From Agapetus fuscipes (Eukaryota > Arthropoda > Insecta > Trichoptera > Glossosomatidae): a stretch of DNA of 64,000 nucleotides. Under the pieces are notes generated by a model that was not told where the DNA came from, ran no database searches, and saw only the letters and a list, made by a program, of their open reading frames with translations. The translations under genes and the position numbers were made by a program. Every line of letters begins with the position of its first letter. Within the stretch, counting starts at the first letter, position 1. The DNA is taken from contig OX637344.1 of the NCBI GenBank assembly GCA_951799405.1, forward strand, positions 9,920,001 to 9,984,000, read 5' to 3'. Shown piece after piece: positions 23,004 to 34,705 of this stretch.

Positions 23004-23310
23004 ACAGCAATAATTCATATTCATAGAATTACAAACATGGTAGAGTGGCATCCTAAGGTGACGAGACAAAATTTGCAATGGCTTTTGATTAAAATTGATT
23101 GGCGATGAAAAAAGCGGCTCGGTGACGTCATCATGTCATCGCGTCTGGGTGATGATGGCGATGATAACTTATTTATATTTATTAATAGATATTATTATTT
23201 ATTTATTGCATTATTTTGAACTACATAAGTCTTCGTAGAATAAGACACGTCCAAGCGCATTTTGATTTCTCATATAGGTAATGATTGACATTGTAGGTAA
23301 CTATTATTTT

Positions 23311-23497
23311 TTGGGGAAAGGCGGCAATATTTGCAGGATTTTAATTTATTTAAAATTTGTGTTCTTATTTTTTTAGTACTTAGGTACCTATCTACGCACG
23401 CAGCGTAAGTGAGCGAGACCTTACACGTGTATGCTTGTGAATGTTGCTTTCAATGTATGCCCGAAATTGTAATACAACCTTGCAACTTAGATTACAT
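23311..23497 (+). repeat. Family C element, 5' truncated
   Basis: GGGGAAAGGCGGCAATATTT, CTTACACGTGTATGCTTGTG and 3' end CCTTGCAACTTAGATTACAT. Confidence 0.82.
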
Positions 23498-23609
23498 AAT
23501 TAAATTATTATTCAATTAATTTCCAAAGATGCAGATAATCTTTAAAAATAAAAAAGGACTCATCTCATTTGTATCTGGATGGTGAAATAAATATTATTTT
23601 ATTATTTGA

Positions 23610-23852
23610 TTGTTTCGTAGTCCAGTGGTCAACGCTATTGACTCGTTAGGTTATTGGTTCGTAATGTTCATTAAATTTTTAAAATATTGTTTGAAAAAAA
23701 ATGTGTCTTTAATAAATACCAACTACCTTTCACCAAAAATCCATCTTGCTTTACAGCAACTGGGTCTTGCTTAAGTATAAATGTTCTCTGTAGCGACAAC
23801 GAGAGGGCTCTTGAGGTGTTATACAATCAAAAACTGCGCCATTAAATCAATG
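23610..23852 (+). repeat. SINE-B copy
   Basis: CGTAGTCCAGTGGTCAACGC head, CTTTACAGCAACTGGGTCTT, GAGAGGGCTCTTGAGGTGTT. The head's B box is degraded (GGTTCGTAATG). Confidence 0.85.
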
Positions 23853-24903
23853 CTCCTCATATTTATTCTGCAGGTAGGTACTTTAATGTGTACCTAGATA
23901 TGCAATGAAAGATTAAAATTTCAATAAAAACTCACTTTAAACATCTCTAGGGTAGTCTTAAATCTCCCCAAAAAAATTATTCAATTGCAGAATAAACGTA
24001 ATTTTTTAATATTCGTTAATAAACCCTCAGCCTGCCACAAAACGCCATCGAGCGCAACAAAAATGTGGCAAATTTTAAATGCTACATTTCAAATCTCCTT
24101 TGATGTCCCATCCACCCTCGATCTCCCCCTACAATTTGCGAGCGTTTCTTTATATTCTCATTTTAGCGGTATTTAACGTGAATTTTTTCCCAAAAAAAAA
24201 TATATTTTTTTGCCACATTTTCCCATTGTCGCTGATTTACCAACACCCCCCCCCTCACAAAACCAAAGCTTCCTTCATGCACAGAGTATGAGATATTTTT
24301 CAACTTGAAAAAAGAGAAAAAATAACATCTTTATGTTTCTCTTTACTGATTCAAGTAATCAGGGACGTGCATCCCGTAAAGACACAAGTATAAAATATGA
24401 AGGAAACATATTTTGTCAATTGCATTTAACCAATGGTTCAATCGAAATGATTACATTTTTAATTAATTTCTAATTTGTAAGAGAGAACATTTTTTTATTT
24501 AAAAAATACTTGAAACCACACACGGTTAACGACAATTTACATCTTCTAAAATGTACAGCGCAGATAAGGGTGTTGTAGGAGGTGTATAAAATGCTTAGTA
24601 GGTATTCTGTTTATTTTTATTGAAACAAAAATTTGATAAATATTTCTTACCTTTTCAAGTAAGTACTGTACGTTTCTCATTTTTCTCAGTTTAACCACTT
24701 ATTTATAAAGATAGGTTTTCTAGTACCTTTTTTAAATATTTTTTTTAACACAATTAAATTTTAGATGAGATTAAAAAAATGCTTAATAAGATATAATAAA
24801 ATGTTAATGAGTCTATCTGAACTATCGTTACTAATATTTTTGTACATAAGTAGATACATATAGGAACAAGTTTAATTTCAATAAAAAATATTCATTCTAT
24901 AAT

Positions 24904-25150
24904 ATTCTTGTTTGTCTTATCTCCAACAAAGGTAATTTCACATGAGCAATGTTTGTATGCGTAGATACCTACTGGACAAATGTATCTAATGAATGCTGGA
25001 AATTGATTTTGAAAATATTAATAACAGCTCTCACATTATCGTGTTTTAGGTTTTTTTTCTCAGCTCAGATTGTGTACGAGTAGATTGTAAGACAATTCTA
25101 TATTAAAGGTAATCTTTGAATCAAATGGTAGATAATCCAAACAAACACTG
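24904..25150 (+). mobile_element. MITE family D
   Basis: Ends TTCTTGTTTGTCTTAT and rc TCAGTGTTTGTTTGGATTAT are inverted repeats. The core has GCTCTCACATTATCGTGTTT and CAGCTCAGATTGTGTACG. Confidence 0.75.
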
Positions 25151-25658
25151 AAGGGAACGTATATCCATTTTCACTTATATCTACATATAAACTAAACTAC
25201 CATATTATATTCAACACTGGTAAGTAATTGATATATGCATATAAGAAATATATAAAAAATAAATTTAAAGTTCAGAATTAAATGTGTTCTGGACATGAAT
25301 CTTAAATTACACGTTAAAAATCGTGTGAAGATTTTTTTTAAGCTCAACTTGTCCAATCATAGCCTCAATGGGGCCATAAAAAGTAATCCATTTCCATAGG
25401 TAACCGCCCAGCGTAAGTCATTTTTTTTTTCGTAGCCATTTTACCGTAAAAAAAATTACTTTACTACGCATTTTCCTTTTACGATGTGAAACGTTACGGT
25501 AAATGCGTTTTATTTAGACTTAAAAATTAACAATAATTAGGTGCTATGTTAAATTATTTTTTCTGTATAAATTTCTTGATGTTTTCACATTTTAAAGCGT
25601 GAAAATTAATTTCTAGAATGTAAAAAACTTATTTTTCATATTCACGAATTTCTTGACA

Positions 25659-25853
25659 CGGGGAAGGTCGGCAAAAGATGCAGGTTTTATGTTGATTTGA
25701 GGTTTGGATTTTAATTTGTAGGTATCTAGATACCTAGGTACACATGCAACATTTGCAACAAAATACCTAAGCGCGAGCTTACACGTTTCTGTCAGTGGGC
25801 ATGCATTTCATAATTATTTTAATAGTTAATATATCTTTGCAACTTAGATTAAA
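25659..25853 (+). repeat. Family C element, 5' truncated
   Basis: GGGGAAGGTCGGCAAAAGAT, GATTTGAGGTTTGGATTTTA, TAAGCGCGAGCTTACACG and ATATCTTTGCAACTTAGATT. Confidence 0.9.
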
Positions 25854-26230
25854 CTAGGTAGGCACCTAACAGTGGCGAAACTACAATAAAGACAAAACGT
25901 TGTTGCGGTACTAACATGTAGCTAAGTGATACTTTTTTTTTAATTTCATATTTTAAATGACAAAAAACGATGAAGGTAAGTAATAGGTATTCAAAAAATA
26001 TTCTCTGAGCAATTTGCGACATTTGTTATTGTTTATGGCTACCAAACTATATATTTTTTTAATTTCGAATAATAAAAATATTTTAGATATCTATTGTAGA
26101 CCCTAGAGCAGGTGTTTTAAAATAATATATATTTTTAGTTTTTGATTGATAAAAAGCGATAAGGAAATTATACCCGCCCCCACAAACTATAAGGCCAAAT
26201 TAAATGAAACCTTTTTATCTTTAACGTTCC

Positions 26231-26735
26231 GTTCTTTGACTAATAAGTATCTACGTTGGTATGTAGCTGACCACCAATACTGCAAACGATGATTATTTCA
26301 GGGAAGGTGGCAATAGTTGCAAGGTTTATGTTATTTTTGTTCCTTGACTTATAGGTTGGTATGCGGCTGACCACCCATGCTGTAAAAATGGTTCACTTTG
26401 CCAATGTCACCCCTGTTACAGGGAAAGACGGCAAGAGTTGCAGGGTGTATGTCCATTTGAGATTTGGTTTTTATGTTGTAGGTTCACATGAGGCATTTGC
26501 AAGCTCAAACTTTTACGTGTCTAGTTGTGAGAATGCATGTAATGTGAATCTCCAATGTAACATATCTTTGCAACTTAGATTGGATTAGATTAGATGTTCA
26601 TTTGAGGTTTGGTTTATTTCGTAAGTAGGTAGGTACACATGCGGCATATTTAAACGTGAACCTACACGCGTCTGCCTGTGGAAACGCATAAAATATGAAT
26701 CGTAAATGTAATATATATTTTCACTTTAGATTAGG
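26231..26735 (+). repeat. Older family C copy split by a younger one
   Basis: Host halves 26231-26332 (GTTCTTTGACTAATAAG...GGTTTATGTT) and 26599-26735 (CATTTGAGGTTTGG...ACTTTAGATTA) are contiguous in the consensus. The younger copy sits between them. Confidence 0.9.
26333..26593 (+). repeat. Young family C copy nested in a family C copy
   Basis: Full-length element ending GATTGGATTAGATTAG and flanked by ATGTT at 26328-26332 and 26594-26598. The duplicated bases belong to the host element. Nearly identical to 21567-21822. Confidence 0.93.
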
Positions 26736-27698
26736 TATATATTAATGTTTTGACCTTTCTTTATTTCTTATACCTATTCCTATTTTTCAGAAAAAAGTGA
26801 AAGGGAGGACATTTTTTAAAGTAAAATTTGAAATATAGATAGTTATTAATTCATACATAATGTAAGTAGGTAGGTAGATACAAATGCCTTAAAGAAAGCG
26901 TATTTTACAAAAAAATCTACATTTTTTGGTTGTTTATTATTTTGTAAGCACAAACATACATGTTTTTGGCTTCCCGCGCTAACTAACATGCGTTATTTCC
27001 ACATGTGTGACATGATTTTTACGAATATTATAAAATCGAATCAATGTTATAAGACTACATCGGATGTTTTAAGATTTAATTTTTGGAAAGGAATACAAAT
27101 ATACCTATCGTGCTGAGTTTATTTTTAAAGAGTCTAAAATCTACATTAAAAAAAATATTGTGGTTGCTCTTGCCCTTTGCCCTTTACTATCATGGACTCA
27201 TATATTTTTTTCTATTTAAATGAATTAAAATATGTCTAATTTTAAGTAAAAGTGAGAAAACCTGGAATTAAAATAGGTTTCTTCCTAATTTCCGTTTTAA
27301 CAACTAAAAACATAAAAAAACCTCCCCATGTGACTTCCTTTTTATCGTCTTGTAAACGCAAATAAGCAGCATATTTTAAATGCAACTACATACCGCCTTG
27401 CCCCGAAAGGGTTTATAAATCTCATTTTCCAAAAATCCTAGATTTATATGTGAGATTCTATAGTCTTACGATAGATAGGTAGGTACCTACTTATATGGTA
27501 TCTATGATATTAATTATGATTAAGATACGTCTTATGATATTTACTTGTTTTTAAATTCAATTAAGTAGTATGCGCCGCCTTCCTACTTACCTACATTGTT
27601 TTATTTTTAATAAAAAAGGTAGGTAATTCTATTGGAACAACTTGGGTATCGAATATTTATATATTTTTATTTTAACATAAAAATTAAAGCCAACTGAC
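26736..27698. other. AT-rich intron adjoining the omb donor
   Basis: No repeat family or second coding exon recognised. The splice donor is at its upper end. Confidence 0.5.
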
Positions 27699-28117
27699 CT
27701 GCCACTCTTGGTGATGACCATCTCAGTCCCCAACTTGTGAAACTTTTCCCACAAGTCTTTCCCCTCAAGGGTGACCTTGGGATCATCGTGAACTCCATCA
27801 TCTTCTGGTTGGAGAGCTCTGAGAGGCCTCAGAGGATGATGATGAGCCACGGCAAGCACCACATCTTCAGCTGTGGCGTACGGATGCCCAGGATGCGTCG
27901 GATGCCCCGGTGGGAGGTGATGATGCGGCTTTGGCAGGAGACCACCAGGATACAGAGCAGCTAAAGCAGCTGCCTGGAAGCCTGAAGGTGTCCCAGGAGC
28001 TCCTGTCAGCAAGGAGGAAACTGAGAAGTCTGTCGGACGAGGAAGTTGCAGGAAGGGATGATAGGACATGTCGCGGGGAGCGCCCGCCGCGCCGCTTTCT
28101 GCCTGCTCGAATCTCAT
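27699..28117 (-). CDS. omb: First coding exon of T-box transcription factor optomotor-blind/bifid (TBX2/3 type), partial
   Basis: Encodes the N-terminal 139 residues plus two bases of codon 140 of a TBX2-subfamily T-box DNA-binding repressor, a nuclear factor that in insects patterns wings and optic lobes. Seen in the sequence: a conserved N-terminal block (MSYHPFLQL...PTDFSVSSLL, residues 17-37), an Ala/Gly/Pro segment, a His/Pro-rich stretch (65-95), the block RPLRALQPEDDG (97-108), then the T-box start DDPKVTLEGKDLWEKFHKLG (111-130) and TEMVITKSG. The exon ends AG|GTCAGT (donor GT at 27697-27698) inside the codon for the Arg of KSGR, where TBX2 proteins continue the T-box. ATG 28117 is the first in-frame ATG after an upstream stop (28211-28213); the reading frame extends back to 28210, but with no ATG. 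The spacer before the T-box is short and lacks the Asn-rich runs known from Drosophila. The rest of the gene lies beyond the low-coordinate end. Confidence 0.94.
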
Positions 28118-28979
28118 CAGGCTTCTTCGGTCTACAGCATGCCCCAGGATTCCGCTGATGATGACCTTCTTCCTCTTCAAAGGGACCCCCTCAAGGGCGA
28201 AGGAACTCCCTCAAGGTTGAAGGAAACCCTTCAAAAGATGGAGAAACCACGAAGTCCTCTTCAGATTGAATAGAACGTCGCTACATACAAACACACGGAT
28301 GCCGAAGGTAATGTTTTATCAAGTCAATCATTAGATTAATTCACGTTTTATAAAAGAAAAATCAAAAATCAAATCGCCTTGGACACAGTTTTTAAATCTG
28401 TTAATTGTAAGAAGAAATTCAATCCCTTGTGAGTGCCAATCTTATTTTTGAATTTCGCACGGTGAAATTATTGCGCGAAAGGGTTGATATTTTTGGGGGT
28501 TTTTCACGAAAATTATTCCGCAATATTTTCGTAACTTTGTACTGTGATCTTTTCACTCAATTTTCACACAATCAAAAACCACAAAACGGAACACTTTTGT
28601 AGAAATAGTTTTATTAAATTCCTCGTGACAGTTTTAAAAATCAACCCTAGCGTCGGCAACTCACGGCAGAGAAAATATACTGTTTTTTTTTGTAATAAAA
28701 ATTCGCTTTAAATTTTATTTTAATGTTATCTACTTAAACTGTCATATTAAGTTAGTATTATTTAACACATTTTCGTTCAATAATATTATTGTTTTCTTAC
28801 ACAACGTAGGTACAAACAAAAAACAAAAAAAAGGGTTTCACACTTTCGTTCCGCAAAAAAATTCACAATTTTATTTCACAAAATCCCCTCGTCAGTTTTG
28901 CATCATTTTCACTCGATTATTTGTTTATTTAATTGTTTCACTTTTTAGTATAAAAATTAACGCGTTGTTTTTTTTTTGC
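28118..28979 (-). other. 5' leader region of omb, AT-rich
   Basis: Lies between the start codon and the CpG-rich candidate promoter. It contains three imperfect 20-bp units near 28189-28250 (each CTCAAGG/TTCAAAA followed by a GAAGGAA-like half) and otherwise AT-rich sequence without a convincing reading frame. It could be a 5' UTR or contain a 5' UTR intron; no transcript evidence is available here. Confidence 0.5.
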
Positions 28980-29240
28980 ACCTGTCACACGCGAGAGGCG
29001 TTTTCGGTTTCGGACATCGAGCGCGAGGTACGAGACCCGACGCGACACTAGAGAGACTAGCGTCGAACAAACACCTCGACGCGTCAAAGCGGGCTCCGAA
29101 TTCGGCGCCGTGCGATTGGCGCCTTTCGACCAATCACAACGCTCCACTCCCCTCCATTTTCCAAAGTGGGCGGAGCCTCGGAGGTTTCCCAAACCACGAC
29201 CGCGTATAGGCGTCTTTGTCAGGCGCCTTTGGATGTTTTT
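28970..29240 (-). promoter_or_regulatory. CpG-rich candidate promoter of omb
   Basis: A dense run of CG dinucleotides in AT-rich surroundings, 0.85-1.1 kb upstream of the omb ATG. It contains GATTGG (29114-29119) and CCAATC (29130-29135), an inverted CCAAT-box pair centred on GGCGCC, and GGGCGGAGC near 29168. Position and composition fit a promoter; the transcription start is not defined. Confidence 0.5.
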
Positions 29241-31439
29241 TTTTGCTCGTAGGTGTTCTTTTTTTTTGTTATTATTTATTTTTATTTGGTTTCGAGTCCG
29301 GCGCGCCTGGTAGATGGTTGGCGTTCTTGTTTTTATACTTTTGCTTTGGAGTTGTCGTGAATTTTATTATTGTGCTTCATAAGATTTTTTATAATTTTCG
29401 ATTTTTTTCTTTATTATATTTTATACTTCGTAATGAATTTAATTATTTTACAACAGTAGATACCTACCTACTTATAATGACGACTGCATTGCATTCTTTA
29501 TCTTTTGAGTTTATCTTCTTCTTTCTCAATTGATATTTACCTACCTATTTTATTTCTGTAACTTCTTTTCAAATTTCAATTATTTTATTTTTTATAAAAT
29601 GTATTTTAGTGTCAATTTTTTATTCATGAAATACCTCGTACAAAAATATGCCATACCTATTTTTAAAGATATTTTCCTAGTTTTTAATTAACTTTTAATA
29701 CAAAACAAAAAAAATGCAAGATAGTACCCACAGATCACTGAATATAAATAGTACCTATCTACCTAATTTATATTAAACTTTATCAAAATAGGCAGTTATT
29801 TGCATGCCTAATAAGCTGTTTACATAAAAAAAAAAGCGATACCTAAATAGTAAGTAGGTACCTAGGTAGGTACCTACGTCGTTACATTTTAGAAAACCAA
29901 TCTTTCTAAGTAGGTATTTATTTTACATCTATCTACAATAGAATCTTTCTTTATATAGATGCTACGATATAAACTTAGCAGATTTCTATCTGTAAGCTAT
30001 GAACTCACAAAAACTGCCTATAAACTGTTGGCGTGCTCTCATCTCCGAGTATCCCATCGGGTATTGAAGCGGCCTATAGATGCGCACACAAATAATGCCC
30101 ATCGAGCAAATCGATAAGAAAAAACTATTCCCTTAGCTTGGCGAAAACCATTTGTGCGCAGCGCATATTATTGTATGTCCAACGACGGGGAGAAGCACCC
30201 CACGTACCTATTTGGAAAGATTCTGTATGTAAGTATGCATAGAGAGAGATGCTGGGTTTATAGAAAGATGCTGTACCTACATATAATGGATTAATTCTGT
30301 AGATGAGAATACCTAAATAATTTAGAATGTTTTTTTTTTAAATAGGAGGATTCAATGATGAAAGATACTTACTTACCTACGTACATTATCATTAAATACT
30401 TAGGTACCAAGATAGTATTTTTCATGGAATAAAAGATTCTGTGAAGATAGAAAGAATTTCAATAATAGATAAATTGCTTCAAAATGAAACAAAAATTCTC
30501 TTAAATATAAAGATAGATTATAGGTTTATAAACAGATTGATTATGTTAACTAAATTCGTATTTAACAAAAAGATAATCACTAGGTACCTATTTGTAGATA
30601 CTTATTCTGTACCTAATCATAGAAAGATGATGTAATGATTGACAGATTCTGTATAAATATCTAAATAGGTCCATCATTAATTAATAAACTTGAGCTAATA
30701 AGAATATCTGCGAAAATAGATTCTAGATAACTTTCAAGATTCTTTAACGATTTAAATAAAATCTTAAGAAAACGTTTCTAAAGCGATAATAATATAATCT
30801 TCGAAAAAAGATAGAAATATTTTCTTTGTGTATAATATTTCTACCTTTTTTTAATCTTAAAAATTTAGATTTTTTCCTACCTACTGATAGAAAGATTGTG
30901 TACAGAAAGATTCTCCGCAGATAGAGAGCAGATTCATAATATCCCCCCAAAACAAATCCCCCCTTCCTCTCCCCCCGTTCCGCTAGAACCGTCCGATTCG
31001 AACGGCCAACATAAATTTGAAAACTTTATTTGGAAACATTGTTTCTTGTTTTTTTTTTGTTTCTGCCCGGCGTCTGCCCGCGACTAGAGTTGCTTTTTCT
31101 TATTTTTGTATGGATAGGCAATCCGAAGGCACTCAAAGTTCTGTGTCTTCAATTCTTATTTTCTTGGTTAAGATGACAAACTTTAATTTACAAAAAAAAA
31201 TTGTAAAAAAAGAAGAAAAAAAGTGTGACTTTTGAGATTATTCATTAACCTAAATAATCCAAAATTGTTATTAAATTGTATTACAATTACTAAAATGACC
31301 ATTATTCGATCATGTCTGCCCCCCCCCCCCTAGAGGAAATTACATGACACCCCCCCCCCTCTGCGCGCCGTCGGCGATATATTTTGGTTCAGTTCAGACG
31401 ATGATCTTTAATTTTCCAAAACCTGCCCTCCCCCCCCCT
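29241..31439. other. Upstream AT-rich region, no gene seen
   Basis: Contains a degenerate recurrence of AGAAAGATTCTGTA-like words between 30210 and 30920, C-runs at 30940-30980 and 31320-31365, and many GTAGGTACCTAC-type runs. No coding signal. Confidence 0.4.
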
Positions 31440-31590
31440 AGATTTGAGGCTGGATGTATGGCGACCGGTCTTTGGTAAGGCAAAGTAATTTTTCAACCCA
31501 CCAGTCTGGATTCTGGATGAAACTTTGGCGACCGGTCTTTGGTAACTGCAGATGATTTTTAACCCAGGGAAGAAAATGGTTGAAAAAAAA
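31440..31590 (-). repeat. SINE-B body, locally duplicated
   Basis: GCGACCGGTCTTTGGTAA occurs twice (about 31463 and 31527), each followed by a TTTTTAACCCA-like block, so the body segment is duplicated. Confidence 0.65.
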
Positions 31591-31800
31591 TTGTGCTGTA
31601 ACAAATGAATGTCAGAATTTCCACTCTTGAAAGTGGTAGATATTATGTAGATGATTTGTGACACCATCTTTTAACTGGTAGCGAAAGCTCAGTTTTCGTA
31701 CAAATTTTCAAATGTCACTAATTGCTCTCCTACTCCCTTTGTAAATAAAAATGCAGTAGTTAACTTCAGTTACCTACTGTGTTTTTGAATAAGTCAAATA

Positions 31801-31870
31801 ATAAAAATGGTTCACTTTATCAATGCCACATGGCGTAAGAATTGTAGGGTGTATGTTAATTACAGATTTT
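31801..31870 (+). repeat. Family C fragment
   Basis: AAAAATGGTTCACTTTATCA and GTAGGGTGTATGTTAATTAC. It abuts a minus-strand SINE-B head. Confidence 0.7.
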
Positions 31871-31874
31871 ACCC

Positions 31875-31978
31875 AGTTTAGAGCATATTTGTTTTTTTTT
31901 TCTCCGCCGGGATTCAAGCCCACGTTCTTCGATTGACGAGTCCGAAATGCCAACCACTAGACGACGGACCGGTCCAAA
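31875..31978 (-). repeat. SINE-B head
   Basis: CTCCGCCGGGATTCAAGCCC, GACGAGTCCGAAATGCCAAC and CTAGACGACGGACCGGTCC on the plus strand are the reverse complement of the tRNA-like head. Confidence 0.88.
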
Positions 31979-32299
31979 AGTGTTGAAATATGTTTGTGTA
32001 TGAAATAACATAAGTAGCAGATATAAAAAGAATTGAAGTGGGTAAGTAGATATAAGAAGCAAAATAAATGGATCAATATAGATGGGAAGGTACAAGAAAT
32101 TATTAGAAAGAACTACAACAGGCAAAATCGAGCATTCTGGTATTCTATAAAAAGAGGTTTGAATTTTGCGTGACACAGACAGATCATATGACTCAGTGAG
32201 CCAGACAACATAAGACAGTGTGTGAAGTGACCAAATCGTGTACCTACAATAAGTTGTAGAAAAATACATAAACCTTGAATTAAAATTACAAGTGTGTTT

Positions 32300-32505
32300 T
32301 AATCAGATTCACTGATTTGAGAAATCGTGGAGAAAACCTTTCCTTAAGTGTAACTCCTCATAGTAAGTGAATTATAATAAAGAACTTCTGAACTACAAGA
32401 TTTCCACACTTTTTTAGTGTTCTCTCTCGTAGCGAATCGGAAAAATGTGCATTTAGGTACCTGAATATGTCACTTATTCAGTTTTACATTTTATGTATCA
32501 ATATA
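32300..32505 (-). mobile_element. MITE family M1, one end degraded
   Basis: The high end TGAATATGTCACTTATTCAG is the reverse complement of the M1 terminus; TTCACTGATTTGAGAAATCG at the low end matches the M1 subterminal region. Confidence 0.7.
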
Positions 32506-32786
32506 GACGCCTCGCACTTTGACAGTCTTTGCCATTTTCGGATATTCTACCTACTTCTAGCAAGCTGAGTACCTACTTCTGTTTATAGCTAGGACTCCCC
32601 CGTGGAAGCGGGCCTCTGCCATATCCAAACATAAAGGACTGACATTAAATTAACGATATCTGTTTGTTTCTGACCCTCTCTCCGTCTCTGCCCGTATCTT
32701 TCCTTGTATCGTTTGTTTTCAGCAAATTCCACTTTTTTCTCTTCTACATTTTTTAGTGGCACGACAGGGTGGCATTGCACTCCCCC

Positions 32787-33022
32787 AGTTCTTGTGTACC
32801 GTATACGCCAATCTTGTCAAATATGACTTTTTCATGCAGTTGTCTTATGAATCCAATTCTCCACAATCTGAGCTAAAAAAACCGTAAAACTCGATAATGT
32901 GAGAGTTCTTTTAAATATTTTTTAAATAAATTTCTTGTTTTCATAAGACACATTGGTCCTGTACACATGCAAACATTGCTCATGTAAAATTTTCTCAATG
33001 GCGTATACGGTAAACAAGAACT
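32787..33022 (-). mobile_element. MITE family D with 24-bp terminal inverted repeats
   Basis: AGTTCTTGTGTACCGTATAC (from 32787) pairs with GTATACGGTAAACAAGAACT (ending 33022). The core carries CACAATCTGAGCTAAAAAAA, the family D signature on the minus strand. Confidence 0.82.
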
Positions 33023-33427
33023 AAAGCAGCGATTGGCCTTTGAAATAAATTTAGATTGAATTTTATAAACGTTGAAAACTATATTATGATGAAGACAATA
33101 TGTAGGTATAGTGCCGTTTTGTGATAAATCACTGCAAGGGCACTATTCAACTGTAACATCTCCAAAACAAACATGTCTTCAATCACGACCTAAACGCACT
33201 TGCACTCTCTACGTCTCTAAGCTCATGGAGTAGGAACTTCCAAAGCACAGGGATGGCCATGAAAAAGGCACGATCCAAGTAGGTACCTACTTCGCTTTAT
33301 TAGATCGTTTTGGAACAATCAATTTATCAATCACAGCACTTGTCGTAAGGCTGACACCCTTTTCTGTGAAAATAAATAGATTTAATTTGCCACAATTTTA
33401 GGTGTTCATAAAACTATAGGTAGTATA

Positions 33428-33578
33428 TTATCTAAGTTGAAATTTCGTTTTTAATAAATGCCCAATGGATACTGTGAAAAAATAAAACCCAAGCCTCAAA
33501 TGAAAATACCTTATTTCGACAACTCTTTTAACCTTTCTCTGAAACAGCTGATGACATTGCTAATCAAGAAAGTGAACA
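33428..33578 (-). repeat. Family C element, degenerate
   Basis: ATTATCTAAGTTGAAATTTC, AAGCCTCAAATGAAAATACC and TTTCTCTGAAACAGCTGATG. Confidence 0.7.
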
Positions 33579-34499
33579 CAACACATGGACGCTCATACAA
33601 AGCTGTATATTTATACAAGTGGTGAAAGGCCTTCTCGTGTAGTTGAAAACAATGGCACGACAAAATAAAAACTTTATGTAAAAGATACCCCAATGCCTGT
33701 CTGACATCGCTGAATATTTTAAATAGTTAACAAATCAGACGTTTTACCTACCGACCCGAAGTCACAGGTTCTCGATCCACTTTCAGAATTTGATCAAAAA
33801 TGTATGGAATCTAAAATAGCGCCATTGCTGAGCGTTTTAATATTTACACAATTTTCGTGAACGCTGTATTTGAATTATTAGTACCCTTAGTAAAAAAGAT
33901 TAATTCGCCAATGTCGCGTAAATAGGAAAAAATGTAAAGAAAGATTCAACAGCACCCCTGGTGAGTGATTTATTTTTCCAGCATTTTTTGCGTTTAGTTT
34001 TATACTAGAGAATGAGTTGAACGAAAGCGTTAAAATAGAAAAAATAGAGAATATATTAAAAAAAAAGTTGCTAGAGTCCTGTGTCCATATTAGGACCTTA
34101 TTTTTCTAAGGAATTTCAGACATCACATTTTTTTGTTTTTAGATTTTATTGTAAAATAATTCTGGAATTTTTTGACGCCAATAGAATGGTTTTGTATTTT
34201 TTTTACTCACCTACATGAAATAAGTGATAACGGTTAAAAATCAAGCCTCTTTATTAGTTCACAAGTCACGTGCATTGGGTAGAGGCAAAAAAATCGGATA
34301 TAATATTTTTTCCTTTAAAATAGCACATAAATTCTTTAGATTCCTAAGAATGATTAGGTACCTACTTACAATTCAACCAAAAAAAAGACAATTTCGAAAT
34401 CAAGTTGAAATGTATTTGGTAGGTTAGATTAATACCCACGAAAAGATGTAAAGCTTTGTGACTACATTGGAACGGGTATAAGGGGCGTTTGAGCATATG

Positions 34500-34705
34500 T
34501 AGGTATCCCTGCAAACCTCATTCATGTCCACCGTCCTTCTCACACATTTCTTTGGAACATTTGCTTTTCTGGGATTGTATCAAGTGACTATTCCACAAGG
34601 GGTAGCCAGTGCCTCTACATATCTGTAATCTCTTTATTTTGTCCTTGCACATTTCTTTCATATCCTCTACAGACTACATTCATCCCTCTATTCATGCACG
34701 CTCTT
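34500..34705 (-). pseudogene. Retrotransposon C-terminal remnant
   Basis: The minus strand carries GAGGATATGAAAGAAATGTG and GGCACTGGCTACCCCTTGTG, matching the blocks at 53400-53500 and 63145-63225. No open frame remains. Confidence 0.45.

Larger units (their letters stand above)
1..27698 (-). other. First coding intron of omb (partial, >27.6 kb)
   Basis: Begins with the donor GTCAGTTG (27691-27698, minus strand). No reading frame with the next T-box residues (the conserved FP...KFRVSGL region) is visible on the minus strand, so the acceptor lies outside the window. The intron is filled with SINEs, family C copies and MITEs listed separately. A large intron here is inferred, not proven; an unrecognised small exon could be hidden. 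Confidence 0.7.

Noticed and set aside
28118..28180. Longer N-terminus for omb starting at 28180
   Set aside because: The codon at 28180 is TTG, not ATG. The frame is open back to the stop at 28211-28213, but 28117 is its first ATG and matches the family's N-terminus.
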